A DNA stretch of 64,000 nt from positions 124,001 through 188,000 of the forward strand of contig NZ_JAMYDU010000004.1 of NCBI RefSeq assembly GCF_024138395.1. Direction: 5' to 3'. The position numbers and the translations under genes were made by a program. The notes beneath the pieces were generated by a model. That model did no database searches, was not told the DNA's origin, and was given only the letters and a program-made list of their open reading frames with translations. The DNA is from Pseudomonas mandelii (GTDB lineage: Bacteria; Pseudomonadota; Gammaproteobacteria; Pseudomonadales; Pseudomonadaceae). Shown here piece by piece: positions 47,262 to 57,372 of the stretch (position 1 is the first letter of the stretch; every line of letters starts with the position of its first letter).

Positions 47262-50200
47262 AGTCGCCCTATGTCGGCCCGGGCCCGTTCGACCAGGATC
47301 ACACCCTGTTCGGTCGCGATGCCGAGCTGGAAGAACTGCAATGGCGCCTGATTGCCGATCGCATCATCGTCCTTTATTCGCCCTCTGGCGCAGGCAAGAC
47401 ATCACTGCTGATGGCAAAGAACGGGCTGATCGCAAGGGTGAGCGATCGCTTCCACGCCATTACTGGCCTGAGGGTCGGGGGTGGCTCTGGTACAGACTTG
47501 TCTCATAACCTGTTATTGCAGTTGGCAAGCTACGGTGACACGCCGGTTACCGAGCAAGACACGCTTGAAAGCTATGTTGAACGCCTGACCATTCCTGAGG
47601 GCGAATCCAGCAAACGCCTGTTGTTGATTTTCGATCAGTTTGAAGAGGTCTTCACGTGTGGCGCGTCAGAGGAGCAGCAACACACCCTCTTCAAGCAGCT
47701 GGGAGCCCTGCTAAGCCTGGAGAGATCGCCACCGGATCCCTTATCGAGCACTCCCAAACGCTCCGTCTGGCTGGTGATAAGTATGCGGGAGGAATACTTC
47801 TCCTGGCTCGATCCATTCCGTGACCTGATACCCACGCGTCTGAACTATACTTTTCGCCTTCTGATGCTTGGCATCGAACAAGCTATCGAGGCCGTCAGGC
47901 GACCGGCCATGGCCGAGGGAGTGGAGTTCCCCAGTGAGGACGGTGAAGATGCGGCAAGCCTGCTGGTCAAGCGCCTGGGTACCAAGCAAGTACGGACCCC
48001 AGATGGGCGGCAGATCTCTCGTGAAAGCGGCACAGTCGAACCCGTTCATATTCAGGTGATCTGGGCTGACCTCTGGCAACGTCTGAGCGATCACGGCAGG
48101 CAACCTGTCACTCGTATCCAGGTGGCCGATGTTCGCGATTACCCTCTTGGAACACCTTTACAGGACTATTGCGACAAAGCACTGGAATCAGCCGCCGAAG
48201 ATAAGCAGCGTGGCAAGTGTTTGCGGGACTGGATTGATCGACGCCTGCTCACGTTTGACGGGTTGCGGGTCGCGCGAAGGGTCGAACTGGGAGACGATTC
48301 AGACCCTCGACGGGAGGAACTCGCAAGGTTGGAGGCGGTGCATATCATCCGCCAATACAGCCGTGACGATGGCCAATGGTACGAATTGGCCCATGATCGT
48401 CTAGCATCCCCGATCAGACGCAGCATTGAAGCCTGGCGCCAGGCACACCTGGCCGCCTGGCAGTTGCTGGCACGCGCCTGGCATCGCGACGGCGAACGTC
48501 CCGCATTCTTCAAGTCACTCTCAAGCTCCAGCCAGCGGAGTATTCCCAAAGAAGCTACCGGATTGGACTACAGCCCACTTGAAGTCCGCTTCATAGAAAC
48601 CTACCGGCAGGAGAAACGGCGTCGCAGCACTCGCAATGGAATCGCACTGCTATGCATAGTGGCCGTGACCGGTTTTGCCTGGAACTACATCGAGCGAGAG
48701 GGAAATTTGCTTGCGGCGCGGGGCACTAATGCTTTGCAGCTCGCACTGTTGTCGATTCTTGGCAGGGATCCTGCGCCAGACCTGGGTAACCTTGCGGCGT
48801 TATTAGGCATGCAACTGCAGGAAGCGCATCCGGAATGGCTGTCGGTCAATTTCCAACGTTTGCTGGGGGACCAGCTCAGCCGCGCCCAAGGAATTGAACG
48901 TATCGTTCTACAAGGCTCAGGCCCGACCCGCAAGATCGCGCAAAATGACCATTTCCTGATCATTGCTGACATTGGTGCGGATCGGCACGCGGTCAAAGTC
49001 CTCGACCTTACTCAGGAGCAACCACCAGCGCCTGTCGACGACATAGCGCTGAAAGAGGCTCATCCTAAAGGCATACAAGCGATCAGTATGGCGGGAGACC
49101 AGTACTTCCTCACCGCTGACTTGGAAAGCAACGTAGCCGTCTGGAATAGTGTCACTCGGCAACTCGTCATGACCCTGCATACGCAAAGTGGGAACAGTGC
49201 CGTAACTGCGATGTCCTGGATGGATGGCAGGCTGTTCGTAGGACACAACAATGGTGTCGTGAGCGTCTGGCGCGTTGACATTGCTTCCAAGGAAAAAAAA
49301 GAACTTCCGTGGGGCACTAAAGTGCACTCTCGAGTGAGCGACCTGAACCCATTCGATCATGGCAATACTGTCGCGATCACCGATATATCCGATCTGGATG
49401 CCGTCACACTCCTGAGCTTTCGCAATGGGGTAGAAAAAGTCAGCACGCTTCAGCCGCAGTACAAAGAAACAGGCTACCGCAAGGCGTATTACAGCGTTGC
49501 GGTCAGCCCGGATGAACAGTTTATAGCAGCCAGTAACCGCGCCGGCCGGATCCAAATCTGGAGAACCTCGGACAACGAGAGAGTCGTGAGTTTCAGCGCC
49601 CATGACCGGGCGATTGCACAAATGCGATACCTCGATGACGGTAGCTTACTGACCGCCGGCTGGGACGGTCTGTTGAAGCGCTGGTCGTTCACAGACGAAG
49701 GCACGCCGGTCGGCGAAGTACTCAATAGTTTCGCTTACCAATTGGCAGGCCTGGCGCTGGCCCCCGACCAACAACAGATCCATGTCAGCAGCGAACGAGG
49801 CGATGTGGTCAGGATTTCAGTGAGCCTCGACCGCCACCCGATTGGCTTGCTGGTCAAAGGAACTAGCTCCGCTTTCAGTTTGGTGCAAGCACCGAAGAAA
49901 CCGGGTTTGATGGCTGCCATGAACAACGCACTGAGCCGCTATCACGTTAACGAGGACGGCAGTGTCATACAGACCGATTTCTGGCGAATCCCCGCCGTCG
50001 GTAGCATCGCACGAGCTGAAGCCGCGGGAGTGCAATTCGTGGCGACGCAGAAACACGTCTTCCTGATTCGTGATCAGGATGGTAGTGACACCATTCCAAC
50101 CACTGTGTTAACCGCCAAGACGCCCATCGACTGGATCCGCAGCGACGAACAAGGACGACTGCTGATTGTGAAAAGCGGCAACATCCTGAGGCTGCTGGCA

Positions 50201-50902
50201 TTCGCCAAAGGACATCAGCACTGGTGCCCAGTCAACTTCGACCAAACGCCTTCCGAACCTATCAAGCTAGCCACCTTCAGACCTCGTTCGTCTGAGTTTG
50301 TAATCACCCAGAAAAATAAAGCCCAGGCCTGGCGCTTCACTGGCATCGACGACGATTGCAAGGACGTCCGACTCACGCAGGCAGACTACGCCATCCCCTC
50401 TGGGCTGGGTGATATCCTCACTATCAGCTTCTCGCCGTCCGGCCAACACCTATGGCTTGGTACGTTCACCGGGCAAATCTATGCCGTGGACCTACAAGAT
50501 CCTTCAACGGGCACAACGCTTCTGGAAGGTACATCGACCCTGGAGCCCAGTGCACTGACAGCCAGTAACGATACGTTGGTCGTCGGAGATACCAGGGGAC
50601 GCCTCTACCTCTATCTCCCAGACAAGGCGGGGCAATCAGATACTTCCAACCGCCTGTCCTTGCCCTTGCTGATCAACCAGCACTTCCATACCTCGACCAT
50701 AAGATCACTGGATATCTCGGCTGACGGACGCTGGCTCGTTTCCTCATCCGATACCGGCACTGCAATCTGGGATCTGCGCCTGGAGACCTGGAAGCGCAAA
50801 GCCTGCGAGCTCGCAGGTAACCGGTCGTTCAGCAGCGATGAACAGAAAAGGTACTTCAGGTACATCCCCGCCCCACCCAACCCATGCAGCATTCCATTGT
50901 AA
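47258..50902 (+). CDS. nSTAND1-type NTPase with transmembrane segment and WD40 beta-propellers
   Basis: STAND NTPases sense an intruder, assemble and switch on an effector. The 1214-residue protein begins with the nSTAND1 pattern 'PYVGPGPFDQDHTLFGRD', then Walker A 'SPSGAGKTSLL' (near 45) and Walker B 'RLLLIFDQFEEVF' (near 125). One hydrophobic helix at about 460-478 ('GIALLCIVAVTGFAW') may anchor it in the membrane. The rest (about 560-1200) is WD40-like repeats ('VAVWNSVTRQ', 'IQIWRTSDNERVVSFSAHDR', 'LKRWSF', 'TAIWDLRLETWK'), the likely sensor. GAAGGAG lies before the ATG. The propeller repeats are irregular, not the near-identical kind that diversify. Confidence 0.85.
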   Translation: MKSPYVGPGPFDQDHTLFGRDAELEELQWRLIADRIIVLYSPSGAGKTSLLMAKNGLIARVSDRFHAITGLRVGGGSGTDLSHNLLLQLASYGDTPVTEQDTLESYVERLTIPEGESSKRLLLIFDQFEEVFTCGASEEQQHTLFKQLGALLSLERSPPDPLSSTPKRSVWLVISMREEYFSWLDPFRDLIPTRLNYTFRLLMLGIEQAIEAVRRPAMAEGVEFPSEDGEDAASLLVKRLGTKQVRTPDGRQISRESGTVEPVHIQVIWADLWQRLSDHGRQPVTRIQVADVRDYPLGTPLQDYCDKALESAAEDKQRGKCLRDWIDRRLLTFDGLRVARRVELGDDSDPRREELARLEAVHIIRQYSRDDGQWYELAHDRLASPIRRSIEAWRQAHLAAWQLLARAWHRDGERPAFFKSLSSSSQRSIPKEATGLDYSPLEVRFIETYRQEKRRRSTRNGIALLCIVAVTGFAWNYIEREGNLLAARGTNALQLALLSILGRDPAPDLGNLAALLGMQLQEAHPEWLSVNFQRLLGDQLSRAQGIERIVLQGSGPTRKIAQNDHFLIIADIGADRHAVKVLDLTQEQPPAPVDDIALKEAHPKGIQAISMAGDQYFLTADLESNVAVWNSVTRQLVMTLHTQSGNSAVTAMSWMDGRLFVGHNNGVVSVWRVDIASKEKKELPWGTKVHSRVSDLNPFDHGNTVAITDISDLDAVTLLSFRNGVEKVSTLQPQYKETGYRKAYYSVAVSPDEQFIAASNRAGRIQIWRTSDNERVVSFSAHDRAIAQMRYLDDGSLLTAGWDGLLKRWSFTDEGTPVGEVLNSFAYQLAGLALAPDQQQIHVSSERGDVVRISVSLDRHPIGLLVKGTSSAFSLVQAPKKPGLMAAMNNALSRYHVNEDGSVIQTDFWRIPAVGSIARAEAAGVQFVATQKHVFLIRDQDGSDTIPTTVLTAKTPIDWIRSDEQGRLLIVKSGNILRLLAFAKGHQHWCPVNFDQTPSEPIKLATFRPRSSEFVITQKNKAQAWRFTGIDDDCKDVRLTQADYAIPSGLGDILTISFSPSGQHLWLGTFTGQIYAVDLQDPSTGTTLLEGTSTLEPSALTASNDTLVVGDTRGRLYLYLPDKAGQSDTSNRLSLPLLINQHFHTSTIRSLDISADGRWLVSSSDTGTAIWDLRLETWKRKACELAGNRSFSSDEQKRYFRYIPAPPNPCSIPL

Positions 50903-50920
50903 CTTTGCAAGGAGGCCATC

Positions 50921-52228
50921 ATGCCGTATCGCACGATTCCGAATACTGACGGGGGCTATTTTATGTTGGTGGTGGATCAGCAAGGCGACGAACTCGCCAA
51001 GGATCCCGACGCCGCGAACGGCAAGCTGAGTCAGCGCCTGCTTCAACACCTGCGCGATGAAGCGTTCAATGATCTGTTCATCTGGATCCACGGGTGGAAG
51101 GGCGATGTGCCCGACGCCATCGACCAGTTCGACCGTTGGATTGGCGCCTTCAATCGCAACCACGACGACTACCAACGCATGATCACCAAGCGCCCCGGCT
51201 TCAAGGCCTGCCATCTGGGCTTCCACTGGCCAAGCCTGAGTTGGGGCGACGAGCAAGTCTCGTCAGGAAACAGCTTCTCACCCACGGCCCACGGCACCGT
51301 CGAGGAACGGGTGGCCTTTCACGCCACTGAGCTTGGCGACACTCCAGCTGTACGCGCTGCACTGCATCAACTGTTCGAGGAGGCGCGAACCCACGCTGGC
51401 GCTGACTACCTCACCGACAATGCCCGCCAAGCCTATCTCGCGCTGAATTCCGCCCTCGAATTAGGCGCCAACGGACAAGCAGGCAACGGCAGTGAAGATC
51501 GCGAAGCCTTCGACCCCGACCAGGCATTCGACTCCGCAGAATTAATCGGCACAGACTTTGGCGGTCTGTCCAACCGGCTCCTGAGCCCTCTGCGTCAGCT
51601 GACGTTCTGGACCATGAAGAAACGCGCCCGCGTCGTCGGCGAACGGGGCCTGCACAGGCTACTGCTAAGCCTGCAGCATGATCGACCCGAATTGCGTATT
51701 CACCTGATGGGCCACAGCTTCGGCTGCATCGTTGCCAGCGCCTCGCTGGTCGGTCCAGAGGGCAAGGATCCATTACTGAATGCCGTAGACTCCTGCGTGC
51801 TGGTACAAGGCGCACTGTCACATTGGGCATATGCCAGCAAGATTCCCTATGGCACAGACACTCGCGGGTATTTCAGCCAATTACTGAGCCGCCAGAGCGT
51901 CAAAGGCCCACTGGCTATCACCCGCTCGATCCACGACTACGCCGTCGGCAAGATCTATCCATGGGCGGCAGGGGTGGCCAACCAAGTGGCATATGATTTA
52001 GCTCCGCCCCGCTACGGCGCCATCGGCGCCCACGGTATCTGCGGTGTGGAAACGGCCGAGTACCTGAAGATGCTTCCTGCGGGCGACGCCTATACCTTCA
52101 AGGCAAGTGGCATCTACAACATAGACGCGACCGCCTATATCAAGGATGTCAGCGATGGCCTGTCCGGTGCGCACAACGATATCGATGGGAAGGAAGTGGC
52201 TCACTTGATCTGGGAGGCAGCACGATGA
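50921..52228 (+). CDS. Alpha/beta-hydrolase (lipase/esterase-like) effector candidate
   Basis: The 435-residue protein has an early strand with oxyanion-type sequence 'LFIWIHGWKGDV' and the nucleophile elbow 'IHLMGHSFGCIVASA' (Ser near 266), the GxSxG signature of serine hydrolases. A late 'GAHNDIDGKEVAHLIW' could give the His. No signal peptide is visible, so it works in the cytoplasm, perhaps at the membrane on phospholipids; the substrate is inferred only. AAGGAGG precedes the ATG, 18 bp behind the STAND gene, and its stop overlaps the next gene by ATGA, so it belongs to the same operon. Confidence 0.78.
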   Translation: MPYRTIPNTDGGYFMLVVDQQGDELAKDPDAANGKLSQRLLQHLRDEAFNDLFIWIHGWKGDVPDAIDQFDRWIGAFNRNHDDYQRMITKRPGFKACHLGFHWPSLSWGDEQVSSGNSFSPTAHGTVEERVAFHATELGDTPAVRAALHQLFEEARTHAGADYLTDNARQAYLALNSALELGANGQAGNGSEDREAFDPDQAFDSAELIGTDFGGLSNRLLSPLRQLTFWTMKKRARVVGERGLHRLLLSLQHDRPELRIHLMGHSFGCIVASASLVGPEGKDPLLNAVDSCVLVQGALSHWAYASKIPYGTDTRGYFSQLLSRQSVKGPLAITRSIHDYAVGKIYPWAAGVANQVAYDLAPPRYGAIGAHGICGVETAEYLKMLPAGDAYTFKASGIYNIDATAYIKDVSDGLSGAHNDIDGKEVAHLIWEAAR

Positions 52229-53628
52229 ACGATTCCACCGAGCACTTTCTGGCTTTCGGTATCCACGCGGATACCGGTCTGCCGCTAACGTGCGAATTTC
52301 CCGTTTCGGTCAATGGGCAACTCAGCAATGAGGCGCTCGCCCAACGTGCAGCCGGAATTGCCTACTCGAACAATGATCATATGGGCGCAACTGCCGGTTT
52401 CGACCTCGAAAAGCTGGACGAGGTTGGCTGGGGTTTAATATTCGCCATCGATGTGGACCCTGCCCCCTATCTTGAACAACTTGAACCCCTGCTGGCTCTC
52501 AGGAAGGAACAGGCCGGCGCACGTTTTCGCATTTTCTCCGGCCCGGAAGGACCGCGCCCCGATGAAAGTGCGAACAACTGGCTGAACCGCCATGGAACAG
52601 CCCTAAACATTATCGATCCCGACTTGGGTGTTCCCTTCTACTTGTTACTGGTTGGCCCGCCGACGCACTTATCCTTTGAATTTCAATACTCACTCGATAT
52701 TGTCGCCGGTGTCGGACGCCTCGATTTCCCCACGCTCGAGGACTACCGTCACTACGCCAACAGCGTGGTCAAACATGATCAGGATGATGAGTGCCGCACC
52801 CGACGCACTATTGAGTTATTCGCCACCTGCCATGACTTCGACGCCGCCACGCAGCTGTTCACTGAAAAAGTGGCTCGTCCCTTGAGCGAAGGGCCGAATG
52901 CGCTAGGCGCCAAATTTGGTTTCGCCGTCAGCCCCACCCTAGGAGACCAATCCACAAAAGCTCGCTTGGCCAGCCTTCTCAGTCACCCCACACAAGCGCC
53001 GTCATTGTTGTTTACCGGCACCCACGGAATGGCATTCAACGCAGACGACCCACGCCAACTCGAACACCAGGGCGCGTTGGTCTGCCAGGACTGGCCGAGT
53101 TATGGCGACCTCACCGCCGAGCATTGGTTCTGCGCCCAGGACGTACCTGAGTATGCAAACATTCACGGCATGATCCATTTTTTTTTCGCCTGCTATGGGG
53201 GCGGCACTCCAGAGCACGATAACTACACATTCACCGAACCGCGCAAACGCATCGCCAATGCACCGACCACTGCCCGACTTGCCCAGAAACTCCTGTCCCT
53301 ACCCCGGGGAGGAGCCCTTGCATCGCTGGGCCACGTGGATCGGGCCTGGGCGTCAAGCTTCCTGTCAAAGCGAGGCATAGCTCAGACCCAGGCCTTTCGT
53401 GATGTCATCCATCGACTGATGCTGGGTAACCGTATTGGCCACGCTACCGATCAGTTCAATACCCTATGGGGCACGTTGAGTACACAGCTCGTTGTGCTGC
53501 TCAACAACTTGAGTTACGGAAAACAACCCACTCACGAATTAATGTCATTGCGCATAGCCCGTGACGACATGCGCAATTATGTTGTGTTAGGCGATCCGGC
53601 TGTCCGGCTCCGTGCGGAGCCCCGCTAA
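52225..53628 (+). CDS. Caspase-like (C25/CHAT-like) cysteine protease candidate
   Basis: The 467-residue protein does not start like a known enzyme. Its central part has the caspase-fold dyad: a strand ending in 'LLFTGTHGMAFN' (His267) and a second ending in 'IHFFFACYGGGTPEHD' (Cys323), followed by 'PRGGALASLGHVDRAW', as in gingipain-type and CHAT proteases. 'YVVLGDPAVRLR' near the C-terminus is also typical of C25-type peptidases. No signal peptide is seen. It is translationally coupled to the hydrolase gene and would be the second caspase-fold protein of the system. Family placement is by motif only. Confidence 0.68.
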   Translation: MNDSTEHFLAFGIHADTGLPLTCEFPVSVNGQLSNEALAQRAAGIAYSNNDHMGATAGFDLEKLDEVGWGLIFAIDVDPAPYLEQLEPLLALRKEQAGARFRIFSGPEGPRPDESANNWLNRHGTALNIIDPDLGVPFYLLLVGPPTHLSFEFQYSLDIVAGVGRLDFPTLEDYRHYANSVVKHDQDDECRTRRTIELFATCHDFDAATQLFTEKVARPLSEGPNALGAKFGFAVSPTLGDQSTKARLASLLSHPTQAPSLLFTGTHGMAFNADDPRQLEHQGALVCQDWPSYGDLTAEHWFCAQDVPEYANIHGMIHFFFACYGGGTPEHDNYTFTEPRKRIANAPTTARLAQKLLSLPRGGALASLGHVDRAWASSFLSKRGIAQTQAFRDVIHRLMLGNRIGHATDQFNTLWGTLSTQLVVLLNNLSYGKQPTHELMSLRIARDDMRNYVVLGDPAVRLRAEPR

Positions 53629-53659
53629 CTTCATCCACTTTTCAAGGTTGAAATGTCTC

Positions 53660-56080
53660 ATGGCAAGGAAGAAGGCAAAAAACTCCAGTGGCCCCGGCAT
53701 CCTGATTATTTTTGCACTGACCTTCACAGTCGCTGCGATCCCGAAGAATGCTTGGATCGCCATTGGCGTCATAGCTTGCATCGGCGCAATTCTATGGCTG
53801 CTGGCTCATCGCGCAAAGCGACAGCGCGATCCAATCCCAACGTCAGCTTCAGAGACAACTCAAACGCAGCAGCCACAACGTACAGGCCTAACGTTTTCTA
53901 TGCGTGAGGTTTCGACGAGCAATATGGACGTTGAAGAAAGTCCCGAGTTTTATACCGTCCAACTCGGCTCGCGCCCCGCCACCTCTTTTAAAATTCCAGA
54001 TGCAGGCTCACAGAAGTCTGATGCCCGCTGGGTACCGGCAGGCGAGTCTGTCACTGTTTCCGGCTTTTCGCTTCCCGGCGGTATGTATTATGTCGGGAAC
54101 GCGCTGGGTGGCCGATACGACGCGCAAGAGCCCTCACTGATCAACCCAAAACTCCGGATCGCCAAGACATACATCGATATTGAAGAGCGGCTGATGCCTT
54201 ACTGGCCAAGTTTTCATTCCATTACGCCGGAGGCTCGGCGCGGATACCTTCAATGGCTTGCAGGTGGGCGTAATGATCCACTGGCGGACACCGGCTACGT
54301 CTTTTTGTTTTTCTATGGACTGGAGCGCCGGGTACTCGTTGATGCCGTAGAGAATTCCAAGGTAATTGCTGAGATTCCTTTGATAGTCGAAGAAGTCCAG
54401 CGCCTATTGAGTATTTATGGGGAAAACCGGTCGTTCAGGGGATATGCGGGCGGCTTACTGGACTACCTGGAAAACACTGCTGTTGACCCAAATCTCTACC
54501 TTGGTTCGCCTCCCGAAGCTGCTGCTTTAAGCTACGAAATGCCGCTGCCGCTGCGCATAGGTTTGGGGCAGCACGCCTCCAACAAACGTCCACTGGATGC
54601 CGATTGGGCGTTGGCATGGGCGCTAGCCGACCCCAACATCGGTAAACGCACCCCAGTGACGCGCGGCAAAGAAGTCTTCTCAACACTGTTCAAGCTCAAA
54701 TACGCAAGCTTCCATCCTGCGGGTCTGATCTTGGCGCAAAACAAGACCAAGCTTAAGACCAGCTACCGCCCAGCATCTGCGGTGTTAAAGGCACCCACGC
54801 TAAATCTGGGTGATCTTCCTGACGTCATGGCAACCTCAGGAACACGTAAAAATTTGCAACTGCTTGTCGAGCTATGCACCAGCGAGCTTGAGCCCTACAG
54901 CCGTTATTTGGGACGAAACCCTGAAAGCGCAGAAGCCCTTGAAGGCCTCCTGCAGCTTCCAGTCACCCTCTGGCCCGCGGCGGCCCGTAGAGAGTTGGAC
55001 GAGCTGCAATCTAGGATTGGCGACGATCTGATCATCATGAGCTTTGGCGAACTCGCGGGTCGATTCAAGAGCGCAGGCGCGTTGTCTCGCGACAAGGTAC
55101 TCGCACTTGCCCGCGCACTGGAATCGCTTCATATCGGCATGGAACCCGACATACTGGCTGGCAGCAAGACACCTAAAGCTGAAGACCGAATTGCATTGTT
55201 CGTGACCCAGCCCGAAGATGGATCACTCCGGGCCTCTGCGTCTTACAACGCTGCATCAGTAACCCTTGACCTGGCCAGTGCAGTGGCATCTGCCGATGGT
55301 GACACCTCCAATGAGGAGTTCACGCTGCTTGCTCGACATATCGACTCATGGAATCACCTGAGCGTTGCCCATCGCAAGCGTTTAAAGGCACATCTGCGAA
55401 TTCAGCTCCAGCAACCACCAACGCTCGCCAGTCTGAAGAAAAAGCTCGATCCCTTGACCGTCGAAGCAAAGCGCATGATCGCCAGCTTCCTGGCTCACCT
55501 GGCGCAAGCCGATGGCACCGTCAGTCCATCGGAAGTGAAGCTTCTTGAGCGAGTTTATAAGGTGTTGCAACTGGATAGTCAGCTGCTTTACAGCGACCTT
55601 CACGGAGCAGCATCCGGAGCGAGTATTGCACCCGTTAAGCCCGCAACCAGCTCTCCCCAACCCGAGTCCGGCACACCGGCCTCTGCAACTACGAAACATG
55701 GCTTAGTGCTCGATCATGATCGGATTGCGCAGCTGCAACGAGAGACGGCCGAGGTCTCCGCCCTCCTTGCCCAGGTATTCACTGATGATCAGATCGAGGA
55801 GGCTGAGCAACCCGTTGAAAATGCTGAATCGGCTCCGGAGCCGAGCGCTGACGTTGCGGGCCTCGATTTGGAGCACTCTGCATTTCTTCGTTTGTTGATC
55901 TCACGTCCTGAATGGAGCCGCTCCGAACTTGAAGCCGCCGCCAGTGACATGGAGCTGATGCTCGATGGTGCCTTGGAACAAATCAACGACATGGCTTTTG
56001 AACGTTTCGACATGCCCGTCACTGAAGGTGATGACCCCGTCGAGATCAATACAGACATCCTGGAAGAGTTAGCCCTATGA
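53660..56080 (+). CDS. sngA: TerB-domain protein of a Shango-type defence system
   Basis: The 806-residue protein begins with two hydrophobic segments ('GILIIFALTFTVAAI' and 'WIAIGVIACIGAILWLLAHR', about 11-47), so it is probably membrane-bound. It contains a TerB_N-like region (about 170-240; 'RLMPYWPSFHSITPEARRGY' and 'YVFLFFYGLERRVL'), a TerB domain with acidic helices (about 530-640, 'SADGDTSNEEF', 'LAQADGTVSPSEVKLLERVY') and a TerB_C-like end. Shango consists of such a TerB protein, an ATPase and a helicase, the exact order seen here. The ATG at 53660 is preferred over 53612, which overlaps the upstream gene. It ends in an ATGA overlap. Confidence 0.8.
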   Translation: MARKKAKNSSGPGILIIFALTFTVAAIPKNAWIAIGVIACIGAILWLLAHRAKRQRDPIPTSASETTQTQQPQRTGLTFSMREVSTSNMDVEESPEFYTVQLGSRPATSFKIPDAGSQKSDARWVPAGESVTVSGFSLPGGMYYVGNALGGRYDAQEPSLINPKLRIAKTYIDIEERLMPYWPSFHSITPEARRGYLQWLAGGRNDPLADTGYVFLFFYGLERRVLVDAVENSKVIAEIPLIVEEVQRLLSIYGENRSFRGYAGGLLDYLENTAVDPNLYLGSPPEAAALSYEMPLPLRIGLGQHASNKRPLDADWALAWALADPNIGKRTPVTRGKEVFSTLFKLKYASFHPAGLILAQNKTKLKTSYRPASAVLKAPTLNLGDLPDVMATSGTRKNLQLLVELCTSELEPYSRYLGRNPESAEALEGLLQLPVTLWPAAARRELDELQSRIGDDLIIMSFGELAGRFKSAGALSRDKVLALARALESLHIGMEPDILAGSKTPKAEDRIALFVTQPEDGSLRASASYNAASVTLDLASAVASADGDTSNEEFTLLARHIDSWNHLSVAHRKRLKAHLRIQLQQPPTLASLKKKLDPLTVEAKRMIASFLAHLAQADGTVSPSEVKLLERVYKVLQLDSQLLYSDLHGAASGASIAPVKPATSSPQPESGTPASATTKHGLVLDHDRIAQLQRETAEVSALLAQVFTDDQIEEAEQPVENAESAPEPSADVAGLDLEHSAFLRLLISRPEWSRSELEAAASDMELMLDGALEQINDMAFERFDMPVTEGDDPVEINTDILEELAL

Positions 56081-57372
56081 GCACGATCAGAGCCAAGGAT
56101 CGCGACGCGGTCATTCAATCGCTACGCGCCGGCGTTGTTCCTCGCGTCGGCCAACACTTGATCCAGGTAGGCCGGGTGGGCGAACTCGACGCACTGATCA
56201 AGGATGTCAACCGGCTGGTCGAAAGTGGCTCAGCCTTTCGGGTTGTGATTGGTGAGTACGGTGCAGGAAAGACGTTCTTTCTTAACTTGGTGCGAGCCAT
56301 CGCTATGGAGCGAAAACTCGTGACCATGCACGCTGATTTGAACCCTGATCGCAGACTGCATGCCACCGGGGGACAGGCACGCTCGCTTTACTCTGAGCTG
56401 GCCAAGAACCTGTCGACGCGGACAAAGCCCGACGGTGGGGCCATGCAAGGCATCGTTGAGAAATTCATTTCCCAAGCCAAAACCGAAGCCAAGGCGGCAG
56501 GTACTGATAGCGAGACTGTCATTCGTGCGCATCTGAGCGAACTGACCGAAATGGTCAACGGATATGATTTCGCCGAAGTAATTGCTGCGTATTGCCGCGG
56601 TTTCGACGAGGGCAACGAGCAACTCAAGGCCGACGCCATCCGTTGGTTGCGTGGCGAGTTCACCACCAAGACGGATGCCCGAGCTGCCTTGGGTGTACGG
56701 ACCATCATTGATGACGCGTCCGTCTACGATCAGCTCAAGCTGTTTTCGAGATTCGTCAGACTCGCAGGTTTTGGTGGGCTGATAATCTGCCTCGACGAGC
56801 TGGTTAACCTCTACAAGCTGGCGAATACGCAAGCTCGTAATGCCAACTACGAGCAGATTCTGCGTATCCTCAATGATTCGTTGCAGGGATCATCTGAGGG
56901 GCTTGGTTTCGTATTGGGTGGCACTCCCGAGTTTTTGATGGACACTCGCCGAGGGCTATTCAGCTACCCTGCCCTGCAATCGCGACTGGCCGAGAACTCG
57001 TTTACCAAAACCGGGCTAGTGGATCTTTCGGGGCCTGTCATCCGTCTCACCAGTCTTACGCCGGAAGACCTCTACGTACTGCTTCAGAAGCTTCGTCACG
57101 TATACGCTGGCGGCGATGCTGAAAAATATTTACTGCCTGACGAGGCCCTCCCGCTGTTCATGGCGCACTGCAACCAACGCTTGGGTGAAGCCTACTTCCG
57201 TACACCGCGCACCACGATCACAGCATTCATCAACCTGCTGGCCATCCTGGAGCAAAACCCGGGCGCCGAATGGCAGACGCTGCTTGGAGGCGTAGAGGTC
57301 GCCAAAGACCTAGGTGGCGAAGAGGACACGAAAGTCGACGCGGACGATGAACTTGCCACCTTCACGCTCTGA
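56077..57372 (+). CDS. sngB: ATPase of a Shango-type system (BREX-like ATP-binding family, DUF2791)
   Basis: The 431-residue P-loop ATPase has Walker A 'VIGEYGAGKTFFLNLVRAIA' near residue 60 and Walker B 'GLIICLDELVNLYK' near 225, with 'GLGFVLGGTPEFLMDTRRGL' further on (sensor region). It resembles ATP-binding proteins of the DUF2791 family seen in BREX-type and other defence loci. It lies between the TerB gene (ATGA overlap) and the helicase gene (overlapping ends), a three-gene set that fits Shango. The role of the ATPase in defence is not known in detail. Confidence 0.82.
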   Translation: MSTIRAKDRDAVIQSLRAGVVPRVGQHLIQVGRVGELDALIKDVNRLVESGSAFRVVIGEYGAGKTFFLNLVRAIAMERKLVTMHADLNPDRRLHATGGQARSLYSELAKNLSTRTKPDGGAMQGIVEKFISQAKTEAKAAGTDSETVIRAHLSELTEMVNGYDFAEVIAAYCRGFDEGNEQLKADAIRWLRGEFTTKTDARAALGVRTIIDDASVYDQLKLFSRFVRLAGFGGLIICLDELVNLYKLANTQARNANYEQILRILNDSLQGSSEGLGFVLGGTPEFLMDTRRGLFSYPALQSRLAENSFTKTGLVDLSGPVIRLTSLTPEDLYVLLQKLRHVYAGGDAEKYLLPDEALPLFMAHCNQRLGEAYFRTPRTTITAFINLLAILEQNPGAEWQTLLGGVEVAKDLGGEEDTKVDADDELATFTL

